Positions 1 through 10,897 of a stretch of 64,000 bases of DNA are shown here, piece by piece (within the stretch, counting starts at the first letter, position 1; each line of letters begins with the position of its first letter). The DNA comes from Novosphingobium sp. (GTDB taxonomy: Bacteria > Pseudomonadota > Alphaproteobacteria > Sphingomonadales > Sphingomonadaceae): positions 992,001 through 1,056,000 of the forward strand of contig JACKKY010000001.1 in the NCBI GenBank assembly GCA_024236175.1, given 5' to 3'. Below the pieces are notes generated by a model that did no database searches, had not been told where the DNA came from, and was given only the letters and a program-made list of their open reading frames with translations. Both the position numbers and the translations under genes were made by a program.

Positions 1-524
<524 letters not shown>

Positions 525-644
525 TCCCGCTCCCGCGGGCAATTGACATTCGATCCGATGCGCCTGACGATTTGCCGGGCGGAGCAGCCTGCATGCCCCA
601 TGCGGCGAGGCAATGCTCCCCGGGAGTTGGAAAGGCCAAGAACG

Positions 645-2468
<1,824 letters not shown>

Positions 2469-2557
2469 GAGCCGCTCTGCCTTCCGGCTGCGGGCTTGAT
2501 CGATACGGGGTGAGACGGGACCGGTTCGGCAGAGCCGGCCCCGGCTACGCCCTTCGT

Positions 2558-3103
2558 CTATTTCGCCAGTTCGGCCTCGATCGTTCCGACCAGCGCCGGA
2601 TCGTCCGGGGTGATGCCCGGCGCAAAGCGCGCGGCGACGCTGCCGTCCTTGGCGATGACGAACTTCTCGAAGTTCCAGAGCACTTCCGGGTCCTCGGTGG
2701 GCGTCATGCCGTAGCCGCGAAGCTGTTCACGGAACTCGGCCGCCGGCCCATGCTTTTCCGGCTTCGCCTTGATCAGTTCGGCATAGAGCGGCTGCTTGCC
2801 GTCGCCGGTCACGTCGGCCTTGCTGAACAATGGGAAGGACACACCGTAATTGGCGGTGCAGAACTCGACGATTTCCTCGTGCGTACCGGGCTCCTGCGCG
2901 CCGAAATCGTTGGCGGGAAAGCCCAGCACCTCGAAACCCTTGTCCTTGTACTTGTTATAAAGCGCCTCGAGCCCTTCGTACTGCGGAGTCAGGCCGCATT
3001 TCGATGCGACGTTCACCACCAGCAGGACGTTGCCCGAATGGTTGGCGAGGCTGTCGGACGCGCCGTCGATGCGCGTCAACGGAATGGCCGCGATGTCTGA
3101 CAT
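2558..3103 (-). CDS. Glutathione peroxidase family thiol peroxidase
   Basis: Reduces hydrogen or lipid hydroperoxides. It has 181 residues, the usual size for bacterial members. The catalytic tetrad is visible: peroxidatic Cys36 (NVASKCGLTP), Gln70 (FPANDFGAQEP), Trp143 and Asn144 (WNF). The cysteine of the common FPCNQF motif is replaced by Ala64, but a second cysteine, Cys82 (EFCTANYG), sits where many thioredoxin-dependent members have a candidate resolving cysteine. Thioredoxin is therefore a more likely reductant than glutathione, by inference. It is 10 bases downstream of the CoA-transferase B stop codon on the same strand only in map order; transcription runs from the transferase genes (4456) through this gene, so all three may form one operon. 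Confidence 0.92.
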   Translation of the reverse strand: MSDIAAIPLTRIDGASDSLANHSGNVLLVVNVASKCGLTPQYEGLEALYNKYKDKGFEVLGFPANDFGAQEPGTHEEIVEFCTANYGVSFPLFSKADVTGDGKQPLYAELIKAKPEKHGPAAEFREQLRGYGMTPTEDPEVLWNFEKFVIAKDGSVAARFAPGITPDDPALVGTIEAELAK

Positions 3104-3113
3104 GAAATTCTCC

Positions 3114-3752
3114 CTAGCTTGTGTAATTGGCGGTCGTCTTTTCCTTCACTTCCTCGGCGGTCACGCCAGGGGCGAGTTCGACGAGTCGGAAAGGTGAATT
3201 GTGGTCCGGCCGCTGGAAGACGGCAAGGTCGGTGATAATCATGTCGACCACGTTCCTGCCTGTAAGCGGCAGGGTACATTCGGGGATGAACTTGGGATCG
3301 CCGTTCTTGGAGGTGTGCTCCATCACGACGATGATCTTCTTGACCCCGGCGACGAGATCCATCGCCCCGCCCATTCCCTTGATCATCTTGCCCGGGATCA
3401 TCCAGTTGGCGATGTCGCCATCCTGAGAGACTTCCATCCCGCCAAGCACGGCAAGGTCGATATGGCCGCCGCGGATCATCGCGAAACTGGTCGCGCTGTC
3501 GAAATAGGCCGAGTGCGCCAACTCGCTCACCGTCTGCTTGCCGGCGTTGATCAGGTCGGGATCGACCTCGTCGTCATAGGGGAACGGGCCGATGCCGAGC
3601 ATGCCGTTTTCCGATTGCAGCGTGACGGTCATGCCTTCGGGCACGTAGTTGGCGACCAGCGTCGGTATGCCGATGCCGAGATTTACGTAGAAGCCGTCCT
3701 GGAGTTCCTGCGCGGCGCGCGCGGCCATCTGGTTGCGATCCCAGCCCATCAT
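3114..3752 (-). CDS. 3-oxoacid CoA-transferase, subunit B
   Basis: Second half of a heterodimeric succinyl-CoA:3-ketoacid (or 3-oxoadipate) CoA-transferase, which moves CoA between acyl-CoA and a free acid via a glutamyl-CoA thioester. It has 212 residues. The family catalytic glutamate is Glu48 in the LQSENGMLG motif. The start overlaps the subunit A stop by four bases (ATGA, 3749-3752), so the two chains are translationally coupled. The two-gene arrangement separates it from single-chain SCOT. Substrate range (acetoacetate or 3-oxoadipate) cannot be decided from sequence alone. The glutathione peroxidase gene starts 10 bases after its stop. Confidence 0.93.
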   Translation of the reverse strand: MMGWDRNQMAARAAQELQDGFYVNLGIGIPTLVANYVPEGMTVTLQSENGMLGIGPFPYDDEVDPDLINAGKQTVSELAHSAYFDSATSFAMIRGGHIDLAVLGGMEVSQDGDIANWMIPGKMIKGMGGAMDLVAGVKKIIVVMEHTSKNGDPKFIPECTLPLTGRNVVDMIITDLAVFQRPDHNSPFRLVELAPGVTAEEVKEKTTANYTS

Positions 3753-4456
3753 GCAGCCTCCCTTTCGCGCACGGTGCGGAATTCGATCTTCTTGTCGTAA
3801 GGCGCGCCGACGATCATGCGTTGCACAAACACCCCGGGCAGGTGGATGCAGTCCGGGTCGAGCGAACCGGTCGGCACGATCTCCTCCACTTCGACTACGC
3901 AGACCTTGCCGCAGGTCGCCGCCGGCACGTTGAAGTTGCGCGCGGTCTTGCGGAAGACGACATTGCCGGTCTCGTCCGCCTTCCAGGCCTTCACCAGCGC
4001 GAGGTCTGCGAAGATGCCGCGTTCGAGCACGAATTCCTCACCGTCGAAGAGCTTGGTTTCCTTGCCCTCGGCAACCTGGGTGCCAACGCCCGTCTTCGTG
4101 TAGAAGCCGGGAATGCCCGCGCCGCCTGCCCGCATACGCTCGGCCAGCGTGCCTTGAGGACAAAACTCCACTTCCAGCTCCCCGGAAAGGAACTGGCGCT
4201 CGAACTCCTTGTTCTCGCCGACATAGGACGAGATCATCTTCTTCACCTGCTTGGTGCGGAGCAGCTTGCCGATACCCTCGTTGTCGATACCGGCATTGTT
4301 GGAAGCGAAAGTCAGATCCTTGACGCCGCTGTCGCGCACGGCATCGAGCAGGCGTTCGGGGATGCCGCAAAGGCCGAAACCGCCGGCGGCGATCAGCAGC
4401 CCGTCTCTCAGCAGGCCGTCCAGCGCCGCGGCAGCGTTGGGATAAAGCTTGTTCAT
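3749..4456 (-). CDS. 3-oxoacid CoA-transferase, subunit A
   Basis: First half of the CoA-transferase, 235 residues from ATG 4456. This start has a good AGGAG box (CAGGAGACTCC before ATG). The open frame runs further upstream, but that part is arginine-rich and non-conserved. The glycine-rich GGFGLCGIPERL loop near residue 30 and the following SNNAG block are characteristic of the CoA-binding alpha subunit. It overlaps subunit B by four bases. Together they would feed acetoacetate or 3-oxoadipate into acyl-CoA metabolism, consistent with the degradative genes nearby. Confidence 0.93.
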   Translation of the reverse strand: MNKLYPNAAAALDGLLRDGLLIAAGGFGLCGIPERLLDAVRDSGVKDLTFASNNAGIDNEGIGKLLRTKQVKKMISSYVGENKEFERQFLSGELEVEFCPQGTLAERMRAGGAGIPGFYTKTGVGTQVAEGKETKLFDGEEFVLERGIFADLALVKAWKADETGNVVFRKTARNFNVPAATCGKVCVVEVEEIVPTGSLDPDCIHLPGVFVQRMIVGAPYDKKIEFRTVREREAA

Positions 4457-4615
4457 GGAGTCTCCTGTGGGCGAGAGCTGCCGGTTAGCCCAACCCCGCC
4501 TTCGCCGCAATTGCGAAGCCCTGTGCACGATGTGTAACGGAAACGCAGGCCCGCACGCACTTGACCGGGCCGGCTATGTCGAGAACGGTTCCGGCAAAGT
4601 TTGGAGAATTGCCTG

Positions 4616-5455
4616 ATGAACGAGCTTGGCATCGAGCGCCTGTGCGCCTTCGGCATGCCGCCGGTGGACTTCGTGGAGCTGGCGGCCGATCTCGGCTGCG
4701 ACTGCGTGGGGATCGGCCTAGCGCCCATGCAGGGCTTCAATCCCGACAATCACCCGGACTGGTCGCTGCGCGATTCCCCGGCGCTGCGCCGGGAGCTGCG
4801 CGCCGCAACACGCGACAGCGGCGTGCGCATCTCGATCGTCGAAGGTTTCGCGGTCGCACCCGGCCACGACGTGCGCTCCTTCGCCGGCGACCTCGATCTG
4901 GTGCGAGAACTCGGCGCGGACCGCATCGCCTGCGTCAGCCTCGACCAGGACCTCGAGCGCACGATCGACGGCTTTCGCGTCCTGGCCGAAATGGCCGCCG
5001 AGCGCGGCCTGCTGGTCAGCGCCGAGATGGGCTCGCTTGGGCCATATGGCCTCGTCGATCCTGCCTTGGCCGTCGAGCGCGGCGTGGCCATGTCCAATTT
5101 CTCGCTGCTTGTCGACGCGATGCATTTCTTCCGGCTGGGGAACACGATCGAGCAGTTCGCAGCGATGGACCCCGCAGTGATCGGGTATGTCCAACTGTGC
5201 GATGCGCCATGTGAGCCTCGCTTCGAGACCTACATGGAAGAGGCGATGTATGAACGCATGGCCCCCGGCGACGGCGAGCTGCCGCTTCGCGAATTCGTGC
5301 GGTTCCTGCCCGACGAAATTGTGGTGAGCCTGGAGATCCCGATGCGCTCGCTTGCGGAAAAGGGGATGGGGCCACGCGAAAGGATCGCCCCCTGCGTGGA
5401 GGCAGCGCGCGCCATGCTGGAAGGCCGGGTCAGGCGCGGCCCGTCATCCGGCTAG
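4616..5455 (+). CDS. Sugar phosphate isomerase/epimerase-like TIM-barrel protein
   Basis: A 279-residue protein of the AP-endonuclease-2 / xylose-isomerase-like TIM-barrel superfamily. Acidic and histidine residues at strand ends are visible (DAMHFFRLGN, GYVQLCDAP, VVSLEIPM), as expected for a divalent-metal site. Start ATG 4616 has GGAGAA eight bases upstream. A TTG at 4601 would add five residues but has no ribosome-binding site. Homologues often sit in catabolic clusters as isomerases or hydrolases, and no specific substrate can be named. The gene is divergent from the CoA-transferase, with 159 bases between the starts. It converges on the HAD phosphatase gene, and the two 3' ends overlap by 12 bases (5444-5455). 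Confidence 0.8.
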   Translation: MNELGIERLCAFGMPPVDFVELAADLGCDCVGIGLAPMQGFNPDNHPDWSLRDSPALRRELRAATRDSGVRISIVEGFAVAPGHDVRSFAGDLDLVRELGADRIACVSLDQDLERTIDGFRVLAEMAAERGLLVSAEMGSLGPYGLVDPALAVERGVAMSNFSLLVDAMHFFRLGNTIEQFAAMDPAVIGYVQLCDAPCEPRFETYMEEAMYERMAPGDGELPLREFVRFLPDEIVVSLEIPMRSLAEKGMGPRERIAPCVEAARAMLEGRVRRGPSSG

Positions 5456-6091
5456 GTCGATGCCCAGCACGGCGCCCAGATCATCCAGCGCCTGCCGCGC
5501 ACTCAGGACCTTGATCGCATGCATGCCCATCGCCGCGGCCGGCTTGCAGTTCACGCCGAGGTCGTCGAGATAGACGCAGGCCGACGGCGCCACGCCGAGC
5601 GCCTCGCACATCATCCGGTAGATACGCGGATCCGGCTTGCGCACGCCAGCCGTCGAGCTTTCGATGACATGTTCGAACCTTGCGAAAACCGTCGCGAAAC
5701 GGTTGGCGCCTTCCTCGCTGCGGGCCATGCCGGGGCCCCTTGCCCCGCGGACATTGTTGGTGATGCAGCCCAGCCGGTAGCCCGCCCCGGCCAAGCGATC
5801 CAGCGCAACCACCATTTCCTCGCGGATGTTTCCGGCCAGCACCCGCAGCACTTCCGAGCCGCGCAGCTCATGGCCGAGCACGGCCGCTTCCTCGGCGAAC
5901 AGCGCGTCGAAAGCCGCCGGGTCTATTTCGGAGCGTTCAAGCCGCGCCCAGGCATTGCCGTCAGGGTTGTTCGCGTTTACCGTTCTCACGAAATTCAGCG
6001 GCAGGCCCCGGTCTTCCTCGAGGCGATTGAACGCTTCGAAGGGTGAGCTTGTTATCACACCGCCGAAATCGAAAATGACGGCCTCTATCAA
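5444..6091 (-). CDS. HAD-superfamily phosphatase (epoxide-hydrolase N-domain / YihX-like)
   Basis: Probable phosphomonoesterase of HAD subfamily IA. Translation from a TTG at 6091 gives 215 residues beginning LIEAVIFDFGGV, with the nucleophile Asp in DFGGV, the ITNN motif II, the lysine in GVRKPDPRIY (motif III) and YLDDLGVNCKPA (motif IV). The DDLGxNxKPA signature is shared with the N-terminal domains of soluble epoxide hydrolase and ACAD10. The open frame continues upstream to 6304, but that extension lies inside the neighbouring stress-protein gene, so a start at 6091 is preferred despite the rare codon and the weak ribosome-binding site. Physiological substrate unknown. Confidence 0.82.
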   Translation of the reverse strand: MIEAVIFDFGGVITSSPFEAFNRLEEDRGLPLNFVRTVNANNPDGNAWARLERSEIDPAAFDALFAEEAAVLGHELRGSEVLRVLAGNIREEMVVALDRLAGAGYRLGCITNNVRGARGPGMARSEEGANRFATVFARFEHVIESSTAGVRKPDPRIYRMMCEALGVAPSACVYLDDLGVNCKPAAAMGMHAIKVLSARQALDDLGAVLGIDLAG

Positions 6092-6182
6092 TGCGCTAGT
6101 CCCGGCTATGGTTTGACTTGAATCATGGAAGAAGATGGGGAATGCCCCCGATAATACCATCGTTGCAAGAGGGAGAGTGACA

Positions 6183-6965
6183 ATGCGTTCAATACTCGTC
6201 CATGCCGATCGCGGAGCCGGCATGACTGCCCGTCTGGAAACGGCGCTGTCGCTGGCGCGCACGACCGGCGGCCATGTGACCGTGCTGATCGATACGCCGG
6301 TCACGCGCTATGTCGCGATGGACCCGATGGGCGGCAGCTTTGTCGCATCCGACGCTCTCAAGCAGGCACTGGCCGATGACGACGCCAACGCCGCGAAGAT
6401 TGAGGCGCATCTCAAGAACGAGGACGTACCGTTCGACCTTGTCCGCAGCGAAGCCGAGCCGGTCGAAGCCCTCGCCAAGGCCGCACGGCTTGCCGACATC
6501 GTCGTGCTTTCCCGCTCGAGCGGCCTTGCCGGCGAGTTGGCGCTTGTTTCGCGCACGCCGGTGCTGGCGCTGGCCGACGACCAGCCGCTCAGCCTGCCGC
6601 TTGGCAAGGCATGCGTTGCCTGGGACGGAGGTGACGAGGCCGCTGCTGCGCTGCGCGGCGCAATCCCGCTACTCACCAGCTGTGGATCCGTGGAAGTGCT
6701 CACCGTTCGGGAAAAGCCGGGCGGTTTCCCGGGAACCGATGCCATGCGCTATCTGTCCCGGCATGGCGTCAACGCCGACCTGACGGAAGTGACCCGCGAA
6801 GGTTCGACCGAGGAAACGCTCGCCAAGGCAGTCGCAAAGGCGGGCGGCCAGCTGCTGGTGATGGGCGCCTACGGTAAGAGCCGGATGCGCGAATTCCTGT
6901 TCGGCGGAGTCACGCTCTATTTCCTCGAAGAAAGCACCGGGCCGGCACTGCTGCTGGCGCATTGA
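6183..6965 (+). CDS. Universal stress protein (UspA family)
   Basis: A 260-residue cytosolic protein with two UspA-like halves. The first begins MRSILVHADRG at ATG 6183, which is preceded by GGGAGAG. The second half ends in a typical nucleotide-binding loop, LLVMGAYGKSRMREFLFGG (compare GxxGxS/T), near residues 223-241. The first half lacks the complete loop, a common pattern in tandem Usp proteins. It is likely a stress-induced ATP-binding protein with no assignable enzymatic role. It diverges from the HAD gene with a 91-base spacer and is followed by a 481-base non-coding stretch containing a candidate small RNA. Confidence 0.88.
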   Translation: MRSILVHADRGAGMTARLETALSLARTTGGHVTVLIDTPVTRYVAMDPMGGSFVASDALKQALADDDANAAKIEAHLKNEDVPFDLVRSEAEPVEALAKAARLADIVVLSRSSGLAGELALVSRTPVLALADDQPLSLPLGKACVAWDGGDEAAAALRGAIPLLTSCGSVEVLTVREKPGGFPGTDAMRYLSRHGVNADLTEVTREGSTEETLAKAVAKAGGQLLVMGAYGKSRMREFLFGGVTLYFLEESTGPALLLAH

Positions 6966-7207
6966 CGGGAAACTCCCCCGCGCTCACCGACAACGCGGTC
7001 ATGCAGCGCAGCAGCATCTGGCTTGCGAATGCTGCGTTGCAACAGGCAGGCATCCGGCGCTGAGCGAGTCAGGTCACCATGCGATACGATTGTGCCGCAC
7101 GCGGAGATTTCCCCAGATTAATTCCGTTAATTTTCAATTCATGTAGCTGCTTTCAGGGCATAGTTGAGAAAAGTACAACCAAAAATGTTGTTTTCGCACT
7201 TGCAATA
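6966..7207. other. Intergenic stretch without a gene, AT-richer toward its end
   Basis: No credible coding sequence. A hairpin-forming repeat GCAGCAT...ATGCTGC lies around 7009-7036, without a T-run. Base composition becomes markedly AT-rich from about 7080, the kind of shift seen ahead of non-coding RNA promoters. The next feature is the small-RNA candidate. Confidence 0.6.
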
Positions 7208-7297
7208 TTTTGGGGCTTGGAGCATATAGAGCATGCCTTTCAGGCATCCTCTCCCAAAACTTCCACAGGCCCGGTCGGCAACGACCGGGCCTTTTTT
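7208..7297 (+). ncRNA. Candidate small RNA with intrinsic terminator
   Basis: No credible ORF, but strong RNA-like structure. TTTTGGG (7208-7214) can pair with CCCAAAA (7253-7259). Inside it, AGAG/CTCT (7228-7231/7249-7252) and ATGCCT/AGGCAT (7233-7238/7242-7247, loop TTC) form a second stem. A perfect 10-bp GGCCCGGTCG / CGACCGGGCC hairpin with GCAA loop (7268-7291) is followed by six Ts. CCUCUCCC near 7248-7255 could pair with Shine-Dalgarno sequences, a feature of several alphaproteobacterial trans-acting sRNAs. A promoter TTGCAA-17-CATATA (7200-7205, 7223-7228) would start a shorter form near 7235. The full 7208-7297 structure would need an upstream start. Family not identified. Confidence 0.55.
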
Positions 7298-7446
7298 CTT
7301 GTCTTTTCGATTACTGCCGAACAGCCGGATCCGGCCATTTCCGCGGCATAGTGGGAACGCTGTACTCACGGAACGGTTTGCAATCGGCCATGCCAGTTCC
7401 TAGCTTCAAATCTTCGCTCTGCTCTGCAATTTCGGGATGAAGCCAG
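7298..7446. other. Leader/promoter region of the CDC48-like gene
   Basis: A 149-base spacer between the small-RNA terminator and the AAA ATPase start. Transcription of the ATPase is presumably initiated here, because the upstream terminator is strong. No clear -35/-10 pair or operator was recognised. Confidence 0.4.
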
Positions 7447-9762
7447 ATGGCCGAAACGGCGCCGGACCTCGATGAAAAGACGATCAAGCTACAGGTGGCG
7501 GCAGCTCGCCAGGAAGAGAGCGGCCACGGCATCGCCCGGTTGTCGAAATCGGCGATGGCAGCGATCGGCGCCATGGAAGGCGATACGCTGGAAATCACCG
7601 GCAAGCGCGTGACTGCCGCCCGCGCCGTACTCGCCTATCCCGAGGACGAGGAACTTCAGGTGATCCGGCTCGATGGCCTGCAGCGCGGCAACGCCGAAGT
7701 CGGCTCGGGAGACCATGTCACTGTCAGGAAGGTTGAATCCCGCCCGGCGCAGCGCGTGGTGTTTGCGCCGGCCCACCGCGAGATGCGGCTGCAGGGCCCG
7801 CCCCAGGCGCTGAAACGCAACTTCTTCAATCGACCGCTGTCCGCCGGTGACCTCGTCGCCACGACCGGGCAGCAGCAGGTGCGCGACTTGCCGCCGCAGC
7901 TCTCTCGCATGTTCAACGCGCCGGCTTATGCGCTGACCCAGATCCGCCTCAACGTTGTGGCGACCACGCCGAAGGGCGTCGTCCACATCGACGAAGACAC
8001 CGAAGTCGAGCTGCGCGAGGAGTTCGAGGAGGCGCAGGGCCTGCGCGGCGACATCAACTACGACGATGTCGGCGGCATGAGCGAGACGATCCAGCAACTG
8101 CGCGAGATGGTCGAGCTGCCCCTGCGCTATCCCGAGCTGTTCACCCGGCTCGGCGTCGATCCACCCAAGGGCGTGCTGCTGCACGGCCCGCCGGGCACCG
8201 GCAAGACCCGGCTTGCCCAGGCGGTGGCCAATGAAAGCGATGCCCACTTCCTGTCGATCAACGGTCCGGAAATCATGGGGTCCGGTTACGGCGAAAGCGA
8301 ACGGGCTCTGCGCGAAGTGTTCGAGGAAGCCGCCAAGGCGGCGCCATCGATCGTGTTCATCGACGAGATCGATTCGATCGCGCCGAAGCGCACGCAAGTG
8401 CACGGCGAGGCGGAAAAGCGGCTCGTCGCCCAGCTGCTGACACTGATGGACGGGCTCCAGGCCCGCTCGAACATTGTCGTCATCGCCGCGACCAACCGGC
8501 CGGATGCGATCGACGAGGCGCTGCGCCGCCCCGGCAGGTTCGACCGCGAGATCGTGATCGGCGTGCCGGACGAAAAGGGCAGGCGCGAGATTCTGGCTAT
8601 CCATACTCGCGGCATGCCGCTGGCTGACGGGGTCGAGCTCAAGGAGCTGGCCCGCACCACGCACGGTTTCGTCGGCGCCGACCTTGCCGCCCTGACCCGC
8701 GAGGCCGCCATCGAGTCGGTGCGCCGGATCATGCCGCAGCTGGACCTGGAAGCGCGGACCATCCCGGCGGAAGTCCTTGAGAGCCTCTCCGTCACCCGTG
8801 AGGATTTCATCGAGGCTCTCAAACGCATTCAGCCTTCGGCGATGCGCGAAGTCATGGTGCAGATGCCGGACGTCGGCTGGTCCGACATCGGCGGGCTGGA
8901 CGATGCGCAGCTCAAGCTTCGGGAAGGGGTCGAGCTTCCGCTCAAGAATCCGGAGGCCTTCCATCGCCTCGGCATCCGCCCCGCCAAGGGCTTCCTGCTC
9001 TACGGTCCGCCAGGAACCGGCAAGACGCTGCTGGCCAAGGCAGTCGCCCGCGAAGCCGAAGCCAATTTCATTTCGATCAAGTCATCGGACCTGCTCTCGA
9101 AGTGGTATGGCGAAAGCGAGCAGCAGATCTCGCGGCTGTTCGCCCGAGCGCGGCAAGTGGCGCCCTGCGTCATCTTCATCGACGAGATCGACAGCCTCGT
9201 CCCCGCCCGCGGATCGGGCGGCAGCCTTGGCGAACCGCAGGTCACCGCCCGCGTGGTCAACACAATCCTTGCCGAGATGGACGGCATGGAGGAGCTGCAG
9301 TCGGTGGTGCTGATCGGCGCGACCAACCGGCCCGCGCTGGTCGACCCGGCGCTGCTGCGGCCCGGCCGTTTCGACGAACTGGTCTATGTCGGCACACCGG
9401 ACGAGCCCGGTCGCGAACATATCCTCAAGATCCATACCAGCCGCATGCCGCTCGCCAAGGATGTCGATCTCGGCAAGATCGCCGCCGGGACCGACCGCTT
9501 CACCGGGGCTGACCTGGAAGACGTGGTACGCCGCGCCGGCCTGATCGCGATCCGCAAGCGCGGAGAAAACGCCAAGACGGTGACAGCTGCCGACTTCGCC
9601 GGTGCGCTGGAGGACTCGCGCGCCACCGTCACGCCGGAAATGGAACGCGAGTACGAGAAGATGAAGGGCGAGCTGAAGAAGCGGGCAGTCCAGGTCGAGC
9701 CGATCGGGTTCATTGCGCCCGGCATGCTTGAATCCACCCGCGACAAGAAGCACGACGAATAG
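7447..9762 (+). CDS. CDC48/p97/VAT-like AAA ATPase with tandem ATPase domains
   Basis: A 771-residue homologue of the archaeal/eukaryotic unfoldase Cdc48. The N-terminal 180 residues have the Cdc48 N-domain layout (double-psi barrel beginning KLQVAAARQEE, then a second barrel). The D1 ATPase follows, with Walker A GPPGTGKT at 247-254 and Walker B FIDEID around Asp306/Glu307. D2 has Walker A at 520-527 and Walker B at Asp579/Glu580. AATNRPDAID and GATNRPALVD are the second regions of homology. Both domains keep the arginine-finger-type LRRPGRFD segment. The C-terminus (STRDKKHDE) lacks the HbYX tail that docks archaeal VAT on a proteasome. It is expected to be a hexameric cytosolic protein-remodelling ATPase with unknown clients. 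It is monocistronic, with a hairpin following. Confidence 0.93.
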   Translation: MAETAPDLDEKTIKLQVAAARQEESGHGIARLSKSAMAAIGAMEGDTLEITGKRVTAARAVLAYPEDEELQVIRLDGLQRGNAEVGSGDHVTVRKVESRPAQRVVFAPAHREMRLQGPPQALKRNFFNRPLSAGDLVATTGQQQVRDLPPQLSRMFNAPAYALTQIRLNVVATTPKGVVHIDEDTEVELREEFEEAQGLRGDINYDDVGGMSETIQQLREMVELPLRYPELFTRLGVDPPKGVLLHGPPGTGKTRLAQAVANESDAHFLSINGPEIMGSGYGESERALREVFEEAAKAAPSIVFIDEIDSIAPKRTQVHGEAEKRLVAQLLTLMDGLQARSNIVVIAATNRPDAIDEALRRPGRFDREIVIGVPDEKGRREILAIHTRGMPLADGVELKELARTTHGFVGADLAALTREAAIESVRRIMPQLDLEARTIPAEVLESLSVTREDFIEALKRIQPSAMREVMVQMPDVGWSDIGGLDDAQLKLREGVELPLKNPEAFHRLGIRPAKGFLLYGPPGTGKTLLAKAVAREAEANFISIKSSDLLSKWYGESEQQISRLFARARQVAPCVIFIDEIDSLVPARGSGGSLGEPQVTARVVNTILAEMDGMEELQSVVLIGATNRPALVDPALLRPGRFDELVYVGTPDEPGREHILKIHTSRMPLAKDVDLGKIAAGTDRFTGADLEDVVRRAGLIAIRKRGENAKTVTAADFAGALEDSRATVTPEMEREYEKMKGELKKRAVQVEPIGFIAPGMLESTRDKKHDE

Positions 9763-9767
9763 GCGAA

Positions 9768-9800
9768 CGGACCTGCGGGATTTCAAGCCCCGCAGGTCCG
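9768..9800. terminator. Hairpin between convergent genes, probable bidirectional terminator
   Basis: Twelve-base inverted repeat CGGACCTGCGGG / CCCGCAGGTCCG with a nine-base loop, six bases after the AAA ATPase stop and five bases before the end of the convergent methyltransferase. There is no long T-run on either side, so efficiency is uncertain. Confidence 0.6.
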
Positions 9801-9805
9801 ATCCT

Positions 9806-10732
9806 TCACGCGATCCGGGTTTCGTATTCTCCCGGCCCGAAGAACGGATTCGGCGCATCTTCCCTGCGACGGCCGACGACGAGGCAGAAACCAAGCGTCC
9901 GCGCCGCTTCATCATCGAGCATCCGCCCATCGAATTCAGTCTCGCCCGGCAGCAGGCCGTAATGGGCTCTGGTTGCATCGAGAGTGCGCTGCCAGTCGGC
10001 CAGTCCGCCTTCGATCATCTCCGCTGCCTCTACGGCGATGGCCGGCGTGCGCGACCAGTGACGATACCACCAGCCGGGGCTGCGAAAGCTGTACCAGTCC
10101 GCACCGATTTCCCCGGCTAGGTCCGGCCGCGGTGCGACGGCACCGGGCTCGTCCGGATCGATCGCGTTTGCCGGGACGACGATCCCGATACGGCCTCCCG
10201 GTCGCAGGAACTGCGACAGGTAGGACAGGTAGCGGACTTCCGTGCCGAAATAGTGGTAAGCATCCACGCTGACGACCGCATCGAAGAAGCCGCGCGCGAA
10301 CGGCAGCCGATGCGCCTCCGCCGAAAGCGCGAAGACCGATCTGTCCAGACCTGCCTCCGCGATCCGCTGCCGGTTCCCATGGGGGTCGATCCACAGGTCC
10401 GACGCCCAGACCTCGACCCCGAATTCGCGGCCCAGGAAGATCGAGGAGGTAGCGCTGCCGCACCCAAGGTCCAGCACGCGCTGACCCGGCGAGAGCTCCA
10501 TCGGCTCCGCCAGCTCTTCGGTAAGCCATAGATTGATCGGCCCGCCCATCGAGTTCTGGAACACCCAATCGGGGCAATAGGCGGAGGAGCGAGGATAGCG
10601 CGGATGGCGCATGGCCGCCTCGAAGGCATCGCGATCCTTCATCGCGGCAGGCTTCACCCGCGGCGCGCTGGTCCATGAAAAGGAATCATGCCGACCGCCC
10701 GTGTCGGGACGGTCCGAAAAGGTTGAATTCAT
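9806..10732 (-). CDS. Class I SAM-dependent methyltransferase
   Basis: A 308-residue methyltransferase. Motif I VLDLGCGSA (around residue 88) binds SAM, WASDLWIDP supplies the acidic residue of motif II, and SVDAYHYFG and FLRPGGRIGIVVP are the post-I and post-II motifs of small-molecule methyltransferases. Start ATG 10732 is chosen over an upstream in-frame start that would add an arginine-rich stretch; the ribosome-binding site is weak. The substrate is not evident. The gene stands alone, converging on the CDC48-like gene. Confidence 0.85.
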   Translation of the reverse strand: MNSTFSDRPDTGGRHDSFSWTSAPRVKPAAMKDRDAFEAAMRHPRYPRSSAYCPDWVFQNSMGGPINLWLTEELAEPMELSPGQRVLDLGCGSATSSIFLGREFGVEVWASDLWIDPHGNRQRIAEAGLDRSVFALSAEAHRLPFARGFFDAVVSVDAYHYFGTEVRYLSYLSQFLRPGGRIGIVVPANAIDPDEPGAVAPRPDLAGEIGADWYSFRSPGWWYRHWSRTPAIAVEAAEMIEGGLADWQRTLDATRAHYGLLPGETEFDGRMLDDEAARTLGFCLVVGRRREDAPNPFFGPGEYETRIA

Positions 10733-10897
10733 TTGAAGTGACTTTCGATTGATATGATCTCGTGGCCGAACCCGCCAATGGCGGCCAGCCATGTGTCATC
10801 CCCGAAGGCATCGGCCGCAGGGGCGCGAGATCACACAATCGTCTTCATATGCCCGAGGCTATACTTGGTGCCGGCCAGCGTCAACGCCCGCGTAGCG

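Noticed and set aside
6135..6304. Upstream extension of the HAD phosphatase start
   Set aside because: It lies across the promoter and first codons of the universal stress gene and lacks HAD-type sequence.
7079..7369. Small open frames on both strands in the sRNA region
   Set aside because: They span the terminator hairpin and T-run and have no ribosome-binding site or sensible composition; the RNA interpretation fits better.
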